This document shows, one piece after another, positions 43,181 to 51,812 of a stretch of DNA of 64,000 nt (its first letter is position 1; every line of letters starts with the position of its first letter). The notes under the pieces were generated by a model. The model did not search any database. It was not told the DNA's origin and saw only the letters and a program-made list of their open reading frames with translations. The translations under genes were made by a program, and so were the position numbers. Source of the DNA: an uncultured Bacteroides sp. GTDB taxonomy: Bacteria > Bacteroidota > Bacteroidia > Cytophagales > Cyclobacteriaceae. Location: NCBI GenBank assembly GCA_902168185.1, contig CABHOV010000066.1, forward strand, positions 51,685 to 115,684, read 5' to 3'.

Positions 43181-43957
43181 ATGTTTAGTCTTCAAAAGAA
43201 AACAGCCGTCATAACAGGCGGAGGGAGTGGCATCGGTAAGGCCGTTGCAGAAGTATTCGCGCAGCAGGGAGCTGAAGTTTTTATTCTTGATCTTAACCAA
43301 TCTACGGCAGACGATGCAGCCAAGGCGATCCATGCAAAGGGTGGCAAGGCTTACGCTATGGCTGTTAACGTAGCAGACCAGAAACAAGTAAAAGATACAG
43401 TGGCTGCTATAGCACAGCAGGCTGGGCGTATAGATATACTCGTGAACAGTGCCGGAGTATCGCACATCGGCAAACTGGATACCACCGGTGAGGAAGATTT
43501 CGACAGAGTGTTCCAGGTAAATGTAAAGGGAGTATATAACACGATGCTCGCGGTGATTCACCAGATGAAAGCGCAGGGCGGTGGTGTTATACTGAACCTG
43601 GCTTCTATTGCCAGCAGTGTTGGCTTGCCCGATCGCTTTGCATACTCGATGAGTAAAGGTGCTGTGCTTACCATGACTTTATCGGTTGCTAAAGATTATC
43701 TGAAAGATAACATCCGTTGCAATTGTATATCTCCTGCGCGGGTTCATACTTCATTCGTTGATAACTTCCTGGCCAAGAATTATCCGGGACAAGAGAAGGA
43801 GATGTTTGAGAAACTTTCCAAGACGCAGCCCATCGGTCGCATGGGTAAACCTGAAGAAGTAGCATCACTGGCACTATACCTTTGCTCAGATGAAGCTTCT
43901 TTTGTAACCGGAACAGACTATCCACTCGATGGTGGTTTTATCCGCTTGAATAATTAA
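43181..43957 (+). CDS. SDR oxidoreductase, probably 2-keto-3-deoxy-L-fuconate dehydrogenase
   Basis: 258 residues from the ATG at 43181; an upstream ATG inside the HNH gene adds an unlikely extension. TGGGSGIGKAVAEVF is the NAD(P) loop, NSAGVSHIG the structural motif, with active Ser in LNLASIASS and Tyr/Lys in YSMSKGA. In the oxidative fucose route the second SDR oxidises 2-keto-3-deoxy-L-fuconate to the 2,4-diketo acid. That assignment rests on its place beside the other pathway genes. Confidence 0.8.
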   Translation: MFSLQKKTAVITGGGSGIGKAVAEVFAQQGAEVFILDLNQSTADDAAKAIHAKGGKAYAMAVNVADQKQVKDTVAAIAQQAGRIDILVNSAGVSHIGKLDTTGEEDFDRVFQVNVKGVYNTMLAVIHQMKAQGGGVILNLASIASSVGLPDRFAYSMSKGAVLTMTLSVAKDYLKDNIRCNCISPARVHTSFVDNFLAKNYPGQEKEMFEKLSKTQPIGRMGKPEEVASLALYLCSDEASFVTGTDYPLDGGFIRLNN

Positions 43958-44133
43958 TTACCGGAGCCGTTTGCCGGAAGTAATGTATACTATTCTGAAA
44001 ACTCATGTAAAGCTATACATTTGCTCCTCTGGTGTACTCTTAACCAATCACAATTAACCCAACTTGAACACACGCACACCAATGCTGTTGTCAAATTTAC
44101 TTATAGTCAAAATGACTAGCAGGATTTAACCAT

Positions 44134-44166
44134 GCATTCAAAACGAGATATACTTTTTTTGAATGC
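44134..44166. other. Inverted repeat upstream of the FAH-family hydrolase
   Basis: GCATTCAAAA pairs with TTTTTTGAATGC around CGAGATATAC, 43 bp before the hydrolase start. It could be an operator or an attenuator hairpin. The rest of 43958-44208 has no gene. Confidence 0.35.
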
Positions 44167-44208
44167 TGTGTACAGGAATGTCATATTATTTAACGTCTAA
44201 TTATACAG

Positions 44209-45045
44209 ATGAAATTACTACGCTTTGGTGAACCCGGCACTGAAAAACCCGGAGTACTGATTAACAACGAAATTCTGGATGTATCTGCCTTCGGTGAAGA
44301 CTTCGGTGAGAAGTTTTTTGAGACAGACGGTATAGCGCGTCTGCAAGAGTGGTTGAAGAAAAATACGTCTCTTCCAAAAGTAAAAGGTGTACGTATAGGG
44401 GCGCCATTCACACGCCCATCTAAAATTATATGTGTAGGCTTGAACTATACCAAGCACGCACTGGAATCGCAGATGGATATTCCGAAGGAGCCGATCATCT
44501 TCTTTAAATCTACAACAGCATTGGTTGGACCTACGGATGATCTGATCATTCCACGCAATAGTGTAAAGACGGATTGGGAAGTTGAGCTTGCAGTAGTAAT
44601 CGGCAAGAAGGCTTCGTATGTAGACGAAAAGAATGCACTGGATTATGTAGCGGGATTTTGCCTGCACAATGACTATAGCGAACGCGAATTTCAACTCGAG
44701 CGCAATGGCCAATGGGTAAAAGGAAAGAGCTGCGATACGTTTGCTCCTATGGGCCCATACCTAGTAACAAAAGATGAAGTGCCAAACTATAACAGCTTGC
44801 ACATGTGGCTGAAGGTAAATGGCAGAATGATGCAAGATAACAACACGGATGATATGATATTCGAAGTTCCGTTCCTCATTCATTATATCAGTCAGTTTAT
44901 GGCGCTGCTTCCGGGTGATGTTATCTCTACAGGTACTCCGGCAGGTGTAGGCCTTGGTTTCAAGCCTCCTATATATTTGAAGGTAGGCGATGTAATCGAA
45001 CTCGGTATAGAAGGATTGGGAGAGCAGCGTCAGGTAGCGAAATAA
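44209..45045 (+). CDS. Fumarylacetoacetate hydrolase family, probably 2,4-diketo-3-deoxy-L-fuconate hydrolase
   Basis: 278 residues with the FAH fold. ICVGLNYTKHALESQ opens the domain. The acidic metal ligands are in DWEVELAVVIGK and the HNDYSERE stretch; TGTPAGVGLG is the late loop. Family enzymes cleave 2,4-diketo-3-deoxy sugars or acylpyruvates. Here the product would be pyruvate plus lactate, finishing fucose degradation. The neighbouring lactonase and dehydrogenase support this role. Confidence 0.85.
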   Translation: MKLLRFGEPGTEKPGVLINNEILDVSAFGEDFGEKFFETDGIARLQEWLKKNTSLPKVKGVRIGAPFTRPSKIICVGLNYTKHALESQMDIPKEPIIFFKSTTALVGPTDDLIIPRNSVKTDWEVELAVVIGKKASYVDEKNALDYVAGFCLHNDYSEREFQLERNGQWVKGKSCDTFAPMGPYLVTKDEVPNYNSLHMWLKVNGRMMQDNNTDDMIFEVPFLIHYISQFMALLPGDVISTGTPAGVGLGFKPPIYLKVGDVIELGIEGLGEQRQVAK

Positions 45046-45115
45046 CCAGATTGCTCTTTTAAAGACCCTCTCTGCATATACTATATATTGAATTATACAC
45101 CGAACACCTTTCAAT

Positions 45116-45943
45116 ATGTTGGCTATTGATGCGCATCAGCATTTTTGGAAATATAGTCCTGTAAAGGACGCCTGGATCACCGATGACATGAAGGTGATTC
45201 AGCGCGATTTCCTTCCGCAGGATCTGGCACCTATACTGGCAGCTCATGGTATAGAAGGTTGTGTTGCCGTGCAGGCAGATCAATCGGAAGCTGAAACAGA
45301 ATTTATGCTTTCATTGGCGGGGGAGAATGCTTTTATAAAAGGTGTTGTAGGTTGGGTCGATCTGCGCGCAGATAATCTTTCTGAAAGGCTTGCTTACTTC
45401 TCGAAGTTTAAAAAGCTCAAAGGCTTTCGTCACATTATACAAGGTGAGCCTGCAGCTTTTATGCTCGACCGTAAATTTATACTCGGCGTTCAAAAACTTG
45501 CTGACTATAATTTCACCTATGATCTTTTGCTATATCATCATCAACTTCCGGAGGCTCTGCAATTTATACAGCAGCTTCCGCAGGTAAACATTGTAGTGGA
45601 CCACCTTGCCAAGCCTTCCATTCGCACGCAAGAAAAAAATGAATGGGCGTTGAATATAGCAGCGCTTGCTGCTTTTAAAAATGTTCACTGCAAAATATCG
45701 GGTATGGTTACAGAAGCCGATTGGAAAAACTGGAAGCAAAATGATTTTACTCCATACCTCGATGTGTTGTTCGAGTCTTTCGGACCAGCGCGATTGATGT
45801 ATGGTTCTGATTGGCCCGTGTGTTTGCTGGCGGCTTCGTATGAGGTTCAATTATCGATTGCTCAAACGTATCTTTCAACTTTTTCTGCGCATGAAAAGCA
45901 TCTCGTGATGGGTGAAAATGCCAGGAAGTTTTATAATCTTTAA
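45116..45943 (+). CDS. Amidohydrolase 2 family, L-fuconolactone hydrolase
   Basis: 275 residues, TIM-barrel amidohydrolase of the PF04909 type. The metal motif is in LAIDAHQHFWKYSPVKDAWI; RHIIQGEPAAFML and VVDHLAKPSI follow; LMYGSDWPVCLLA carries the last Asp. Such enzymes open L-fucono- or related 1,4/1,5-lactones. It lies between the hydrolase (70 bp) and the fucose dehydrogenase (2 bp), in a clear operon. Confidence 0.88.
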   Translation: MLAIDAHQHFWKYSPVKDAWITDDMKVIQRDFLPQDLAPILAAHGIEGCVAVQADQSEAETEFMLSLAGENAFIKGVVGWVDLRADNLSERLAYFSKFKKLKGFRHIIQGEPAAFMLDRKFILGVQKLADYNFTYDLLLYHHQLPEALQFIQQLPQVNIVVDHLAKPSIRTQEKNEWALNIAALAAFKNVHCKISGMVTEADWKNWKQNDFTPYLDVLFESFGPARLMYGSDWPVCLLAASYEVQLSIAQTYLSTFSAHEKHLVMGENARKFYNL

Positions 45944-45945
45944 GG

Positions 45946-46719
45946 ATGGATTTAAATCTCAAAGACAAAGTAGTCATCGTAACGGGTGGTGCGAAAGGAA
46001 TTGGCGAAGGGATCGTAGAAGTTTTAGCGAGAGAAGGTGCTGTGCCTGTGATCGTTGGAAGAAATGAAGCTGACAACCTGGTGACACTTGAAAAAATTTC
46101 AGGTAAAGGTTTTCAGGTAGCAGCAGAACTTACGGACCCGGCACAAAGTAAAAATGCCGTTGATGCTGTATTAAAAAAATATGGTGTGATTGATGGTCTT
46201 GTAAACAATGCTGGTGTAAATGATGGCGTTGGTCTGGAGAATGGAAGTTACGAAGGCTTTATGGCTTCGCTTCATAAAAACCTCGTGCATTATTACCTCA
46301 TGGCGCATCATGCTTTACCGGCTTTGAAGAAATCGAAAGGATCCATCGTAAATATAGGTTCGAAGACAGCAGAGACTGGACAGGGTGGTACATCTGCGTA
46401 TGCAGCATCCAACGGTGGCCGCAATGCATTAACACGCGAGTGGGCGGTAGAGCTGCTGAAGTATGACATTCGTGTAAACGCGGTAATCGTAGCAGAATGC
46501 TATACTCCGCTATATGAAAAGTGGGTGCAGACATTGCCTGACCCTGCAGATGCATTACTGCGCATCTCTGAAAAAATACCACTCGGTAAACGCATGACAA
46601 CGTCTGAAGAGATTGCCAATACGGTTGCTTTTTTGCTCTCTGAAAAATCGAGTCATACTACCGGTCAACTGATTTATGTTGATGGTGGCTATGTTCATCT
46701 CGACCGCGCTATATCCTAA
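45946..46719 (+). CDS. SDR oxidoreductase, probably L-fucose dehydrogenase
   Basis: 257 residues. TGGAKGIGEGIVEVLAREGA is the cofactor loop, NAGVND the structural motif, Ser is in IVNIGSKTA. The catalytic segment reads YAASN: Tyr152 is present but the expected Lys156 is Asn. The related L-fucose dehydrogenases oxidise L-fucose to the lactone. It is 2 bp from the lactonase and 39 bp from fucP. The Lys change is unusual and may alter the mechanism. Confidence 0.8.
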   Translation: MDLNLKDKVVIVTGGAKGIGEGIVEVLAREGAVPVIVGRNEADNLVTLEKISGKGFQVAAELTDPAQSKNAVDAVLKKYGVIDGLVNNAGVNDGVGLENGSYEGFMASLHKNLVHYYLMAHHALPALKKSKGSIVNIGSKTAETGQGGTSAYAASNGGRNALTREWAVELLKYDIRVNAVIVAECYTPLYEKWVQTLPDPADALLRISEKIPLGKRMTTSEEIANTVAFLLSEKSSHTTGQLIYVDGGYVHLDRAIS

Positions 46720-46758
46720 GTAAATTTATCCGTCACTACACTACAATCATTCTATACT

Positions 46759-48012
46759 ATGCCAATCGTAAATGCTGAAACTATAACTACGAGCGAACCG
46801 GCTGCCGCTAATCGTTCATACCTTATACCGTTCATTCTGGTAACGAGTTTATTTTTTCTCTGGGGCCTTGCCAACATCATGAACTCTGCGTTGATCGCGC
46901 ACTTTCAACCGGTGTTTGAGATCAGTCGCGCGCAGGCGCTGTTAGTGGAAACTGCTTTCTATTTAGGGTACTTCACCATCGCTATACCTGCCGGACTCTT
47001 CATGGAGAAGTATAGCTATAAGAAAGGTATACTCTTCGGACTCATACTATATGCATGCGGTGCCTTGCTATTTATACCCGCAGCAAAGTTGATGACATTC
47101 GGTTTTTTCCTGGTGGCGCTATATGTTATAGCGAGCGGTCTTGCTTTTCTTGAAACAGCAGCAAACCCATACGTTACGATTCTTGGTAAACCTGAAACTG
47201 CAGTACAGCGTCTTAATTTCTCACAATCATTTAACGGTGCTGCATTGGTATTTGGCCCGTGGATCGCAGGCCAGTTTATCTTCTCTGGAAATGAAGCCGC
47301 GATGACTACCACTGCACTCAAGCAACAGGCAGCAGATGCTGTTATATTTCCGTATGTAATGCTGGCGGTTATCGTATTGATGGCAGCATTCCTGTTCTTC
47401 ATTACAAAAATGCCGGAGCCTAACAAAGGTACTTCCCTGCGTTTTGACAAAGCTATATTTAAGAAACATCACCTTATGTTTGCCGTATTGGCACAGCTCT
47501 TCTATGTGGGGGGCCAGGTAGGTATATGGGGTATCACGATCAATTATGTTACAGAGTTGATACCGGGTACCAGCAAGGAAGATGCTTCCAAGTACTATAT
47601 GGCTGCGGGCACGATATTGTTTGTGTCGGGTCGCTTCTTGGGAACGTTCATTATGACCTATATTAAAGACCATAAGTTATTAACGGTCTATGCAGCGATC
47701 ACATCAATGCTTTGCTTCGTTGGTATATTTGCAGAAGGTACAATAGCAGTATATGCTTTATTAGCCACAAACTTCTTTATGTCGATCATGTTCCCGACTA
47801 TATTTGGATTAGGCGTACGCAACCTTGGCGAATATACCAAGCTTGGATCATCGCTGATCATCATGTCGATTGTCGGAGGCGCTATATTGCCACCACTTAT
47901 GGGAGTGATCGCTGATAACCTTAGTATACAACAATCCTTAATTATACCAGCCTTATCTTTTATAGTCGTGTTGTTTTATGGCTGGAGCGGATATAAAATC
48001 AAAACTGCGTAG
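46759..48012 (+). CDS. fucP: L-fucose:H+ symporter FucP
   Basis: 417 residues, 12 membrane helices, major facilitator superfamily. YLIPFILVTSLFFLWGLANI is the hallmark FucP N-terminus, and FLETAANPYVTILG is the second signature. The gene brings fucose into the cell for the surrounding oxidative enzymes. The mutarotase starts 2 bp downstream. Confidence 0.93.
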   Translation: MPIVNAETITTSEPAAANRSYLIPFILVTSLFFLWGLANIMNSALIAHFQPVFEISRAQALLVETAFYLGYFTIAIPAGLFMEKYSYKKGILFGLILYACGALLFIPAAKLMTFGFFLVALYVIASGLAFLETAANPYVTILGKPETAVQRLNFSQSFNGAALVFGPWIAGQFIFSGNEAAMTTTALKQQAADAVIFPYVMLAVIVLMAAFLFFITKMPEPNKGTSLRFDKAIFKKHHLMFAVLAQLFYVGGQVGIWGITINYVTELIPGTSKEDASKYYMAAGTILFVSGRFLGTFIMTYIKDHKLLTVYAAITSMLCFVGIFAEGTIAVYALLATNFFMSIMFPTIFGLGVRNLGEYTKLGSSLIIMSIVGGAILPPLMGVIADNLSIQQSLIIPALSFIVVLFYGWSGYKIKTA

Positions 48013-48014
48013 GG

Positions 48015-48353
48015 ATGAAGCGTTATTGCCTCGCACTTGATCTGAAAGATGATCCTCAACTCATTGCCGACTATGAGGATCATCATAAAAAAGTATGGCC
48101 GGAAATATTGAAGAGCATCCACGATGCAGGCATCATTGCCATGGAAATATATCGTGTTGGTAATCGCCTCTTCATGATCATGGAAGTAAACGATACATTC
48201 TCGTTCGAACAGAAATCAAAAGCCGATAGCACGAATCCAAAAGTGCAAGCCTGGGAAGAACTCATGTGGAAATACCAACAACCATTGTCGGTAGCCAAGC
48301 CAGGAGAAAAGTGGATCTTGATGGAAAAGATCTTTGAGTCGGTTAAGAATTAA
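48015..48353 (+). CDS. L-rhamnose/L-fucose mutarotase (RhaM family)
   Basis: 112 residues, a single dimeric ferredoxin-like domain. RYCLALDLKDDPQLIADYED, KVWPEILKSIHDAGI and MIMEVNDTFSF follow the RhaM pattern, with His and Tyr for ring-opening acid-base chemistry. It interconverts anomers for the dehydrogenase. Its place directly after fucP points to fucose rather than rhamnose. Confidence 0.9.
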   Translation: MKRYCLALDLKDDPQLIADYEDHHKKVWPEILKSIHDAGIIAMEIYRVGNRLFMIMEVNDTFSFEQKSKADSTNPKVQAWEELMWKYQQPLSVAKPGEKWILMEKIFESVKN

Positions 48354-48359
48354 ATCCTT

Positions 48360-48438
48360 GGCCTCACCCTATATCCTCTCCAAAGGAGAGGGACTTTGAA
48401 AGCCCTTCTCCTTTGGAGAAGGGTTGGGATGAGGCTAT
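48360..48438. repeat. Long imperfect hairpin, terminator or dispersed repeat
   Basis: GGCCTCACCCTATATCCTCT followed by CCAAAGGAGAGGG pairs with CCCTTCTCCTTTGGAGAAGG followed by GTTGGGATGAGGC. The sequence type (CCTCACCC...CTCTCC) is a frequent intergenic repeat in Bacteroidota. It ends the fucose operon and may act as terminator. Confidence 0.65.
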
Positions 48439-48460
48439 TACCCCTGGAACTAAAAGCACA

Positions 48461-48470
48461 TAACCTTTGT
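48461..48470 (+). promoter_or_regulatory. Candidate Bacteroidota -7 element for tetR-fabF
   Basis: TAACCTTTGT resembles the TAnnTTTG element, though with one extra base. The same word lies 21 nt before alkB (61333) and upstream of the permease at 58359. Confidence 0.3.
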
Positions 48471-48494
48471 AAAATATACCAATTGGTATATTTT
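48471..48494. promoter_or_regulatory. Perfect 24-bp palindrome, likely TetR operator
   Basis: AAAATATACC-AATT-GGTATATTTT is perfect, ends 11 bp before the tetR ATG and overlaps the likely transcription start region, so the regulator probably represses itself and the gene behind it. Confidence 0.75.
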
Positions 48495-48505
48495 TGCCGC
48501 CAGAT

Positions 48506-49096
48506 ATGACGAAAGCAGAGCGCACACGCCAGCTGATTATTGAGAAAACAGCTCCCTTGTTCAATAAAAAGGGATTTGACGGAACTTCATTGTCGGACCT
48601 GACCCAATCAACCGGGCTCACAAAAGGAGCGCTTTACGGAAACTTCAACGATAAAGAAGAAATTGCACTCGAGGCTTTTAAGTATTCTATCAAAAAAGTA
48701 AAAGAAACTGCACGTGAAAAAGTAGATGCCGAGCAGACTTATAAAAAGCAGTTGTTCGCGCTTATAGATTTCTATGCCGAATATGTTTTTAATCCTCCTA
48801 TACCCGGAGGTTGCCCGATGTTAAACATGGCTGTGGAGGCAGATGATTACCGTACGCCTATGCGCAAAGTGGTAACCAAAGAATTGATGGACACCATAAC
48901 CTTTATAACATCCCTGTTGGAGGGAGGTATAAAAGCGGGTGAATTCAAAAAAGATACTAAATCAAATGAAATAGCTTACACGATTTTTTGTTCTGTGGAA
49001 GGAGCGCTTATGTTTGCGCGCGTAGAACGATCCGATGAACCGATGAAGATCATCGTTCGTCATTGCAAGAATTTAGTAAATCAAATCAGTAAATAA
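48506..49096 (+). CDS. TetR-family transcriptional regulator
   Basis: 196 residues from the ATG at 48506. The HTH is GTSLSDLTQSTGLTKGALYG followed by NFNDKEEIA; the C-terminal ligand domain (FNPPIPGGCPMLNMAVEAD) resembles the YxaF/LmrA-type group. It is 8 bp upstream of the KAS gene and has a perfect palindrome before it. Probably an autorepressor that answers an acyl or lipophilic ligand; that is inference. Confidence 0.88.
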   Translation: MTKAERTRQLIIEKTAPLFNKKGFDGTSLSDLTQSTGLTKGALYGNFNDKEEIALEAFKYSIKKVKETAREKVDAEQTYKKQLFALIDFYAEYVFNPPIPGGCPMLNMAVEADDYRTPMRKVVTKELMDTITFITSLLEGGIKAGEFKKDTKSNEIAYTIFCSVEGALMFARVERSDEPMKIIVRHCKNLVNQISK

Positions 49097-49104
49097 ATAA
49101 AACT

Positions 49105-50355
49105 ATGCAACAACGCAGAGTAGTCGTTACAGGACTGGGTTCACTATCACCGTTAGGAAACACGGTTGGTGAATTCTGGAATAACCTGATTAACGGAAAG
49201 AGTGGTTCAGCCCCTATTACAAAGTTTGACACCACGAAGTTTAAAACCAAGTTTGCATGTGAGTTGAAGGGCTACGACCCATTGAATTACTTTGAAAAAT
49301 CAGAAGTAAGAAAGCTTGACCCGTTTGCACAGTATGCCCTGGTGAGCACAGCTGAAGCTATAAAAGATTCAGGGCTCGATCTGAATGCTATTGACAAAAC
49401 GCGTGTAGGAGTAATCTGGGGTTCTGGTAACGGAGGCTTCTATACCTTTCAACAGGAGATCATAGAATATGCGAAAGGTGATGGAACACCACGGATCAAT
49501 CCATACTTCATTCCGAAAGTAATTGTAGATATAGCTGCCGGATGGATCTCGATCAAGTATGGTTTTATGGGACCGAACTTCTCAACGGTATCGGCATGCG
49601 CCACATCTACTACGGCGATCATCGATGCGATGAACTATATACGCTGGGGTAAATCTGAAATCATTATAGCCGGAGGATCCGAGGCTGCTATAAACGAAGC
49701 TGGTATAGGAGGCTTTAGCGCGTTGAAAGCATTGTCAACACGCAACGATGATCCGTCTACAGCATCACGTCCTTTTGATATTAACCGCGATGGCTTCGTG
49801 ATGGGAGAAGGTGCAGGCTCACTTGTATTGGAAGAATACGAACATGCCAAGAGGAGAGGAGCACGTATATATGCAGAAGTTGCCGGTGGAGGAATGTCAG
49901 CAGACGCTTACCACCTTACGGCTACACACCCTGAAGGTGCAGGTGCTATGCTGGGAATGAAATGGGCGTTGGAAGATGCTGATCTGAAACCAGAAGATGT
50001 TGATTACCTGAATCCACATGCTACTTCTACACCGGTAGGAGATGAAAGCGAAATGAAAGCGGTTTCAAAATTCTTTGGCGATCACACGAAGAAGCTTCAC
50101 ATCAGTGCTACCAAATCTGCTACCGGGCATTTACTCGGTGGTGCAGGAGCGATTGAAGCCATCATCAGCATCAAGGCTATACAGGATGGAATTATTCCGC
50201 CAACCATCAACACGCAACAAATCGATCCAACGTTGCCACAAGGCTTAAATATAGTCGTGGGCAGCAACATGAAGAAGGATATTAAAGTAGCGATGAGCAA
50301 CACCTTTGGTTTCGGTGGGCATAATGCTACAGCCGTGTTTAAGAAAGTATCCTGA
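49105..50355 (+). CDS. fabF: Beta-ketoacyl-ACP synthase II (KAS II) family paralogue
   Basis: 416 residues, thiolase fold. Catalytic Cys165 is in STVSACATST, His305 in LNPHATSTPVGD and His342 in SATKSATGHLLGG. The usual N-A/V-H-G-T reads N-P-H-A-T, unlike housekeeping FabF, though the triad is kept. Its TetR partner 8 bp upstream also suggests a regulated paralogue for a special lipid or polyketide rather than the main elongation enzyme. No ACP is adjacent. Confidence 0.88.
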   Translation: MQQRRVVVTGLGSLSPLGNTVGEFWNNLINGKSGSAPITKFDTTKFKTKFACELKGYDPLNYFEKSEVRKLDPFAQYALVSTAEAIKDSGLDLNAIDKTRVGVIWGSGNGGFYTFQQEIIEYAKGDGTPRINPYFIPKVIVDIAAGWISIKYGFMGPNFSTVSACATSTTAIIDAMNYIRWGKSEIIIAGGSEAAINEAGIGGFSALKALSTRNDDPSTASRPFDINRDGFVMGEGAGSLVLEEYEHAKRRGARIYAEVAGGGMSADAYHLTATHPEGAGAMLGMKWALEDADLKPEDVDYLNPHATSTPVGDESEMKAVSKFFGDHTKKLHISATKSATGHLLGGAGAIEAIISIKAIQDGIIPPTINTQQIDPTLPQGLNIVVGSNMKKDIKVAMSNTFGFGGHNATAVFKKVS

Positions 50356-50368
50356 TAGCTATCGGGAT
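50349..50368. terminator. Hairpin between convergent genes
   Basis: ATCCTGATAG pairs with CTATCGGGAT, with one wobble and no loop. It overlaps the fabF stop and precedes the minus-strand kinase end. The type is a common Bacteroidota intergenic palindrome. Confidence 0.45.
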
Positions 50369-50371
50369 GGA

Positions 50372-51724
50372 TTAAAACCGGAGTGTAAATATAGTCTTTA
50401 CATCCGGCTCGGATTCAACGGTAATAGAGCCATTGTGCATTTGCATAATCTGCCGTGACAGGCTCAGGCCAATGCCTGAGCCTGTCCTTTTAGTAGTATA
50501 GAAGGGAACGAATATATGATCGATCGCTTCTTTGATGATACCCTGTCCGTTGTCAATAACTTCAATCAATACTGCAGCTCCATCGTATCGCCCGATGAGT
50601 TCAAGCGATGGTTCTTCAGTTTCGCCCAACGCCTCAATTGCATTTTTCAATAGATTGATAAGCACTTGCTCAATCATCTCGATGTCTGCCTGAATCGTGA
50701 GGTATTCAGAAAGGCATTCAACACGAAACTTTATATTCGTTTTCTTCAACTCTGTTTTCATGAGCTGTGCAACGTGCTCCAGCAAACTCTTCAGCCGTAC
50801 CGTTGCAATCTTGGGTTTGGGCAGAGAAGTATATTCGCGGTAAGCGTCAATGAACTTGATGAGTCCTTTACTTCTGTTTTCGATGGTACTGAGTCCTTCA
50901 CGCAAATCATCAGCACCTTCATCTTTCAACTCATAGTGATTTCCTTTTTTCTCCATGTCATGATCCAGAATCTCCCGCAACGTTGAGGTAAGGGAAGATA
51001 TAGGGGTAATGGAGTTCATGATCTCATGTCGCAGCACACGCGTCAGGTTTTGCCATGCTTCCAGTTCCTGCTTTTGTAATTCAGGCTGAATGTTTTGCAG
51101 GGTGATAAGCTTTACATCAGTTCCGCGAATGCGCAGTTCTGTTGCCTGCACGGTAAGGTATAATTCGTTGCTTCCTTTGTAAAGTTCACTCTTTCCAGAC
51201 TCAACGCTGTTGATGGAATGATATAGTTTGGGATTGATCGCGATCAACTCATTGATATTCTTGACAGAAGAAATACCCATGAAACGTTTGGCGTTCGCAT
51301 TGATCAACTGCACATTTCCATCTACGTCAAATGAAAGTATACCGGTGCGTACTTGCTGTACAACGGTGTTGAGGTATTGGCCGTGCTCTTCTTTTTCTGA
51401 ACGTGCCTTGCGGAAAGCCTCGAGCACTTCATTGAAAGCAAGGTTGAGATCTTTAAAACTTTTGCCGAGTTTATTATCGGATGCAAATCCGGAAATGAAA
51501 TCAGAATATTTTACAGACTCCAGGAAGCGTGTAAGCTTTCGGTTGGTCTGGCTTACGAAACGGAAAATTTCGGCAAGCTGTAAAACGATAATGGTGCCCA
51601 TCAGCAAGGCTGCGAACAACATGTTTGGTCTTGCTACCATGTACATCAGCAATGCCATGGTAACACCGAGCATGATTACCCGCAGAATCACACGGGTACG
51701 AAAATCTTTAAAGCCGAAAGTCAC
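50372..51724 (-). CDS. Sensor histidine kinase, NtrB/NtrY-like
   Basis: 450 residues. Two N-terminal membrane helices (about 12-55) are followed by a HAMP-like coil, a PAS domain (GILSFDVDGNVQLINANAKR) and the dimerisation helix with phospho-accepting His233 in LRHEIMNSITPI. The ATPase domain has the N box LINLLKNAIEAL, VIDNGQGI and GSGIGLSLSRQI. It pairs with the NtrC-like regulator 88 bp upstream on the same strand. Confidence 0.9.
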   Translation of the reverse strand: MTFGFKDFRTRVILRVIMLGVTMALLMYMVARPNMLFAALLMGTIIVLQLAEIFRFVSQTNRKLTRFLESVKYSDFISGFASDNKLGKSFKDLNLAFNEVLEAFRKARSEKEEHGQYLNTVVQQVRTGILSFDVDGNVQLINANAKRFMGISSVKNINELIAINPKLYHSINSVESGKSELYKGSNELYLTVQATELRIRGTDVKLITLQNIQPELQKQELEAWQNLTRVLRHEIMNSITPISSLTSTLREILDHDMEKKGNHYELKDEGADDLREGLSTIENRSKGLIKFIDAYREYTSLPKPKIATVRLKSLLEHVAQLMKTELKKTNIKFRVECLSEYLTIQADIEMIEQVLINLLKNAIEALGETEEPSLELIGRYDGAAVLIEVIDNGQGIIKEAIDHIFVPFYTTKRTGSGIGLSLSRQIMQMHNGSITVESEPDVKTIFTLRF

Positions 51725-51812
51725 AGAATTAGATCGAAAATTACCGGTTCAAAGTTCCAAGTTAAAAGAATAGTTTCACATCACCTGAAACTTTGAACAT
51801 CAACACGATTAT

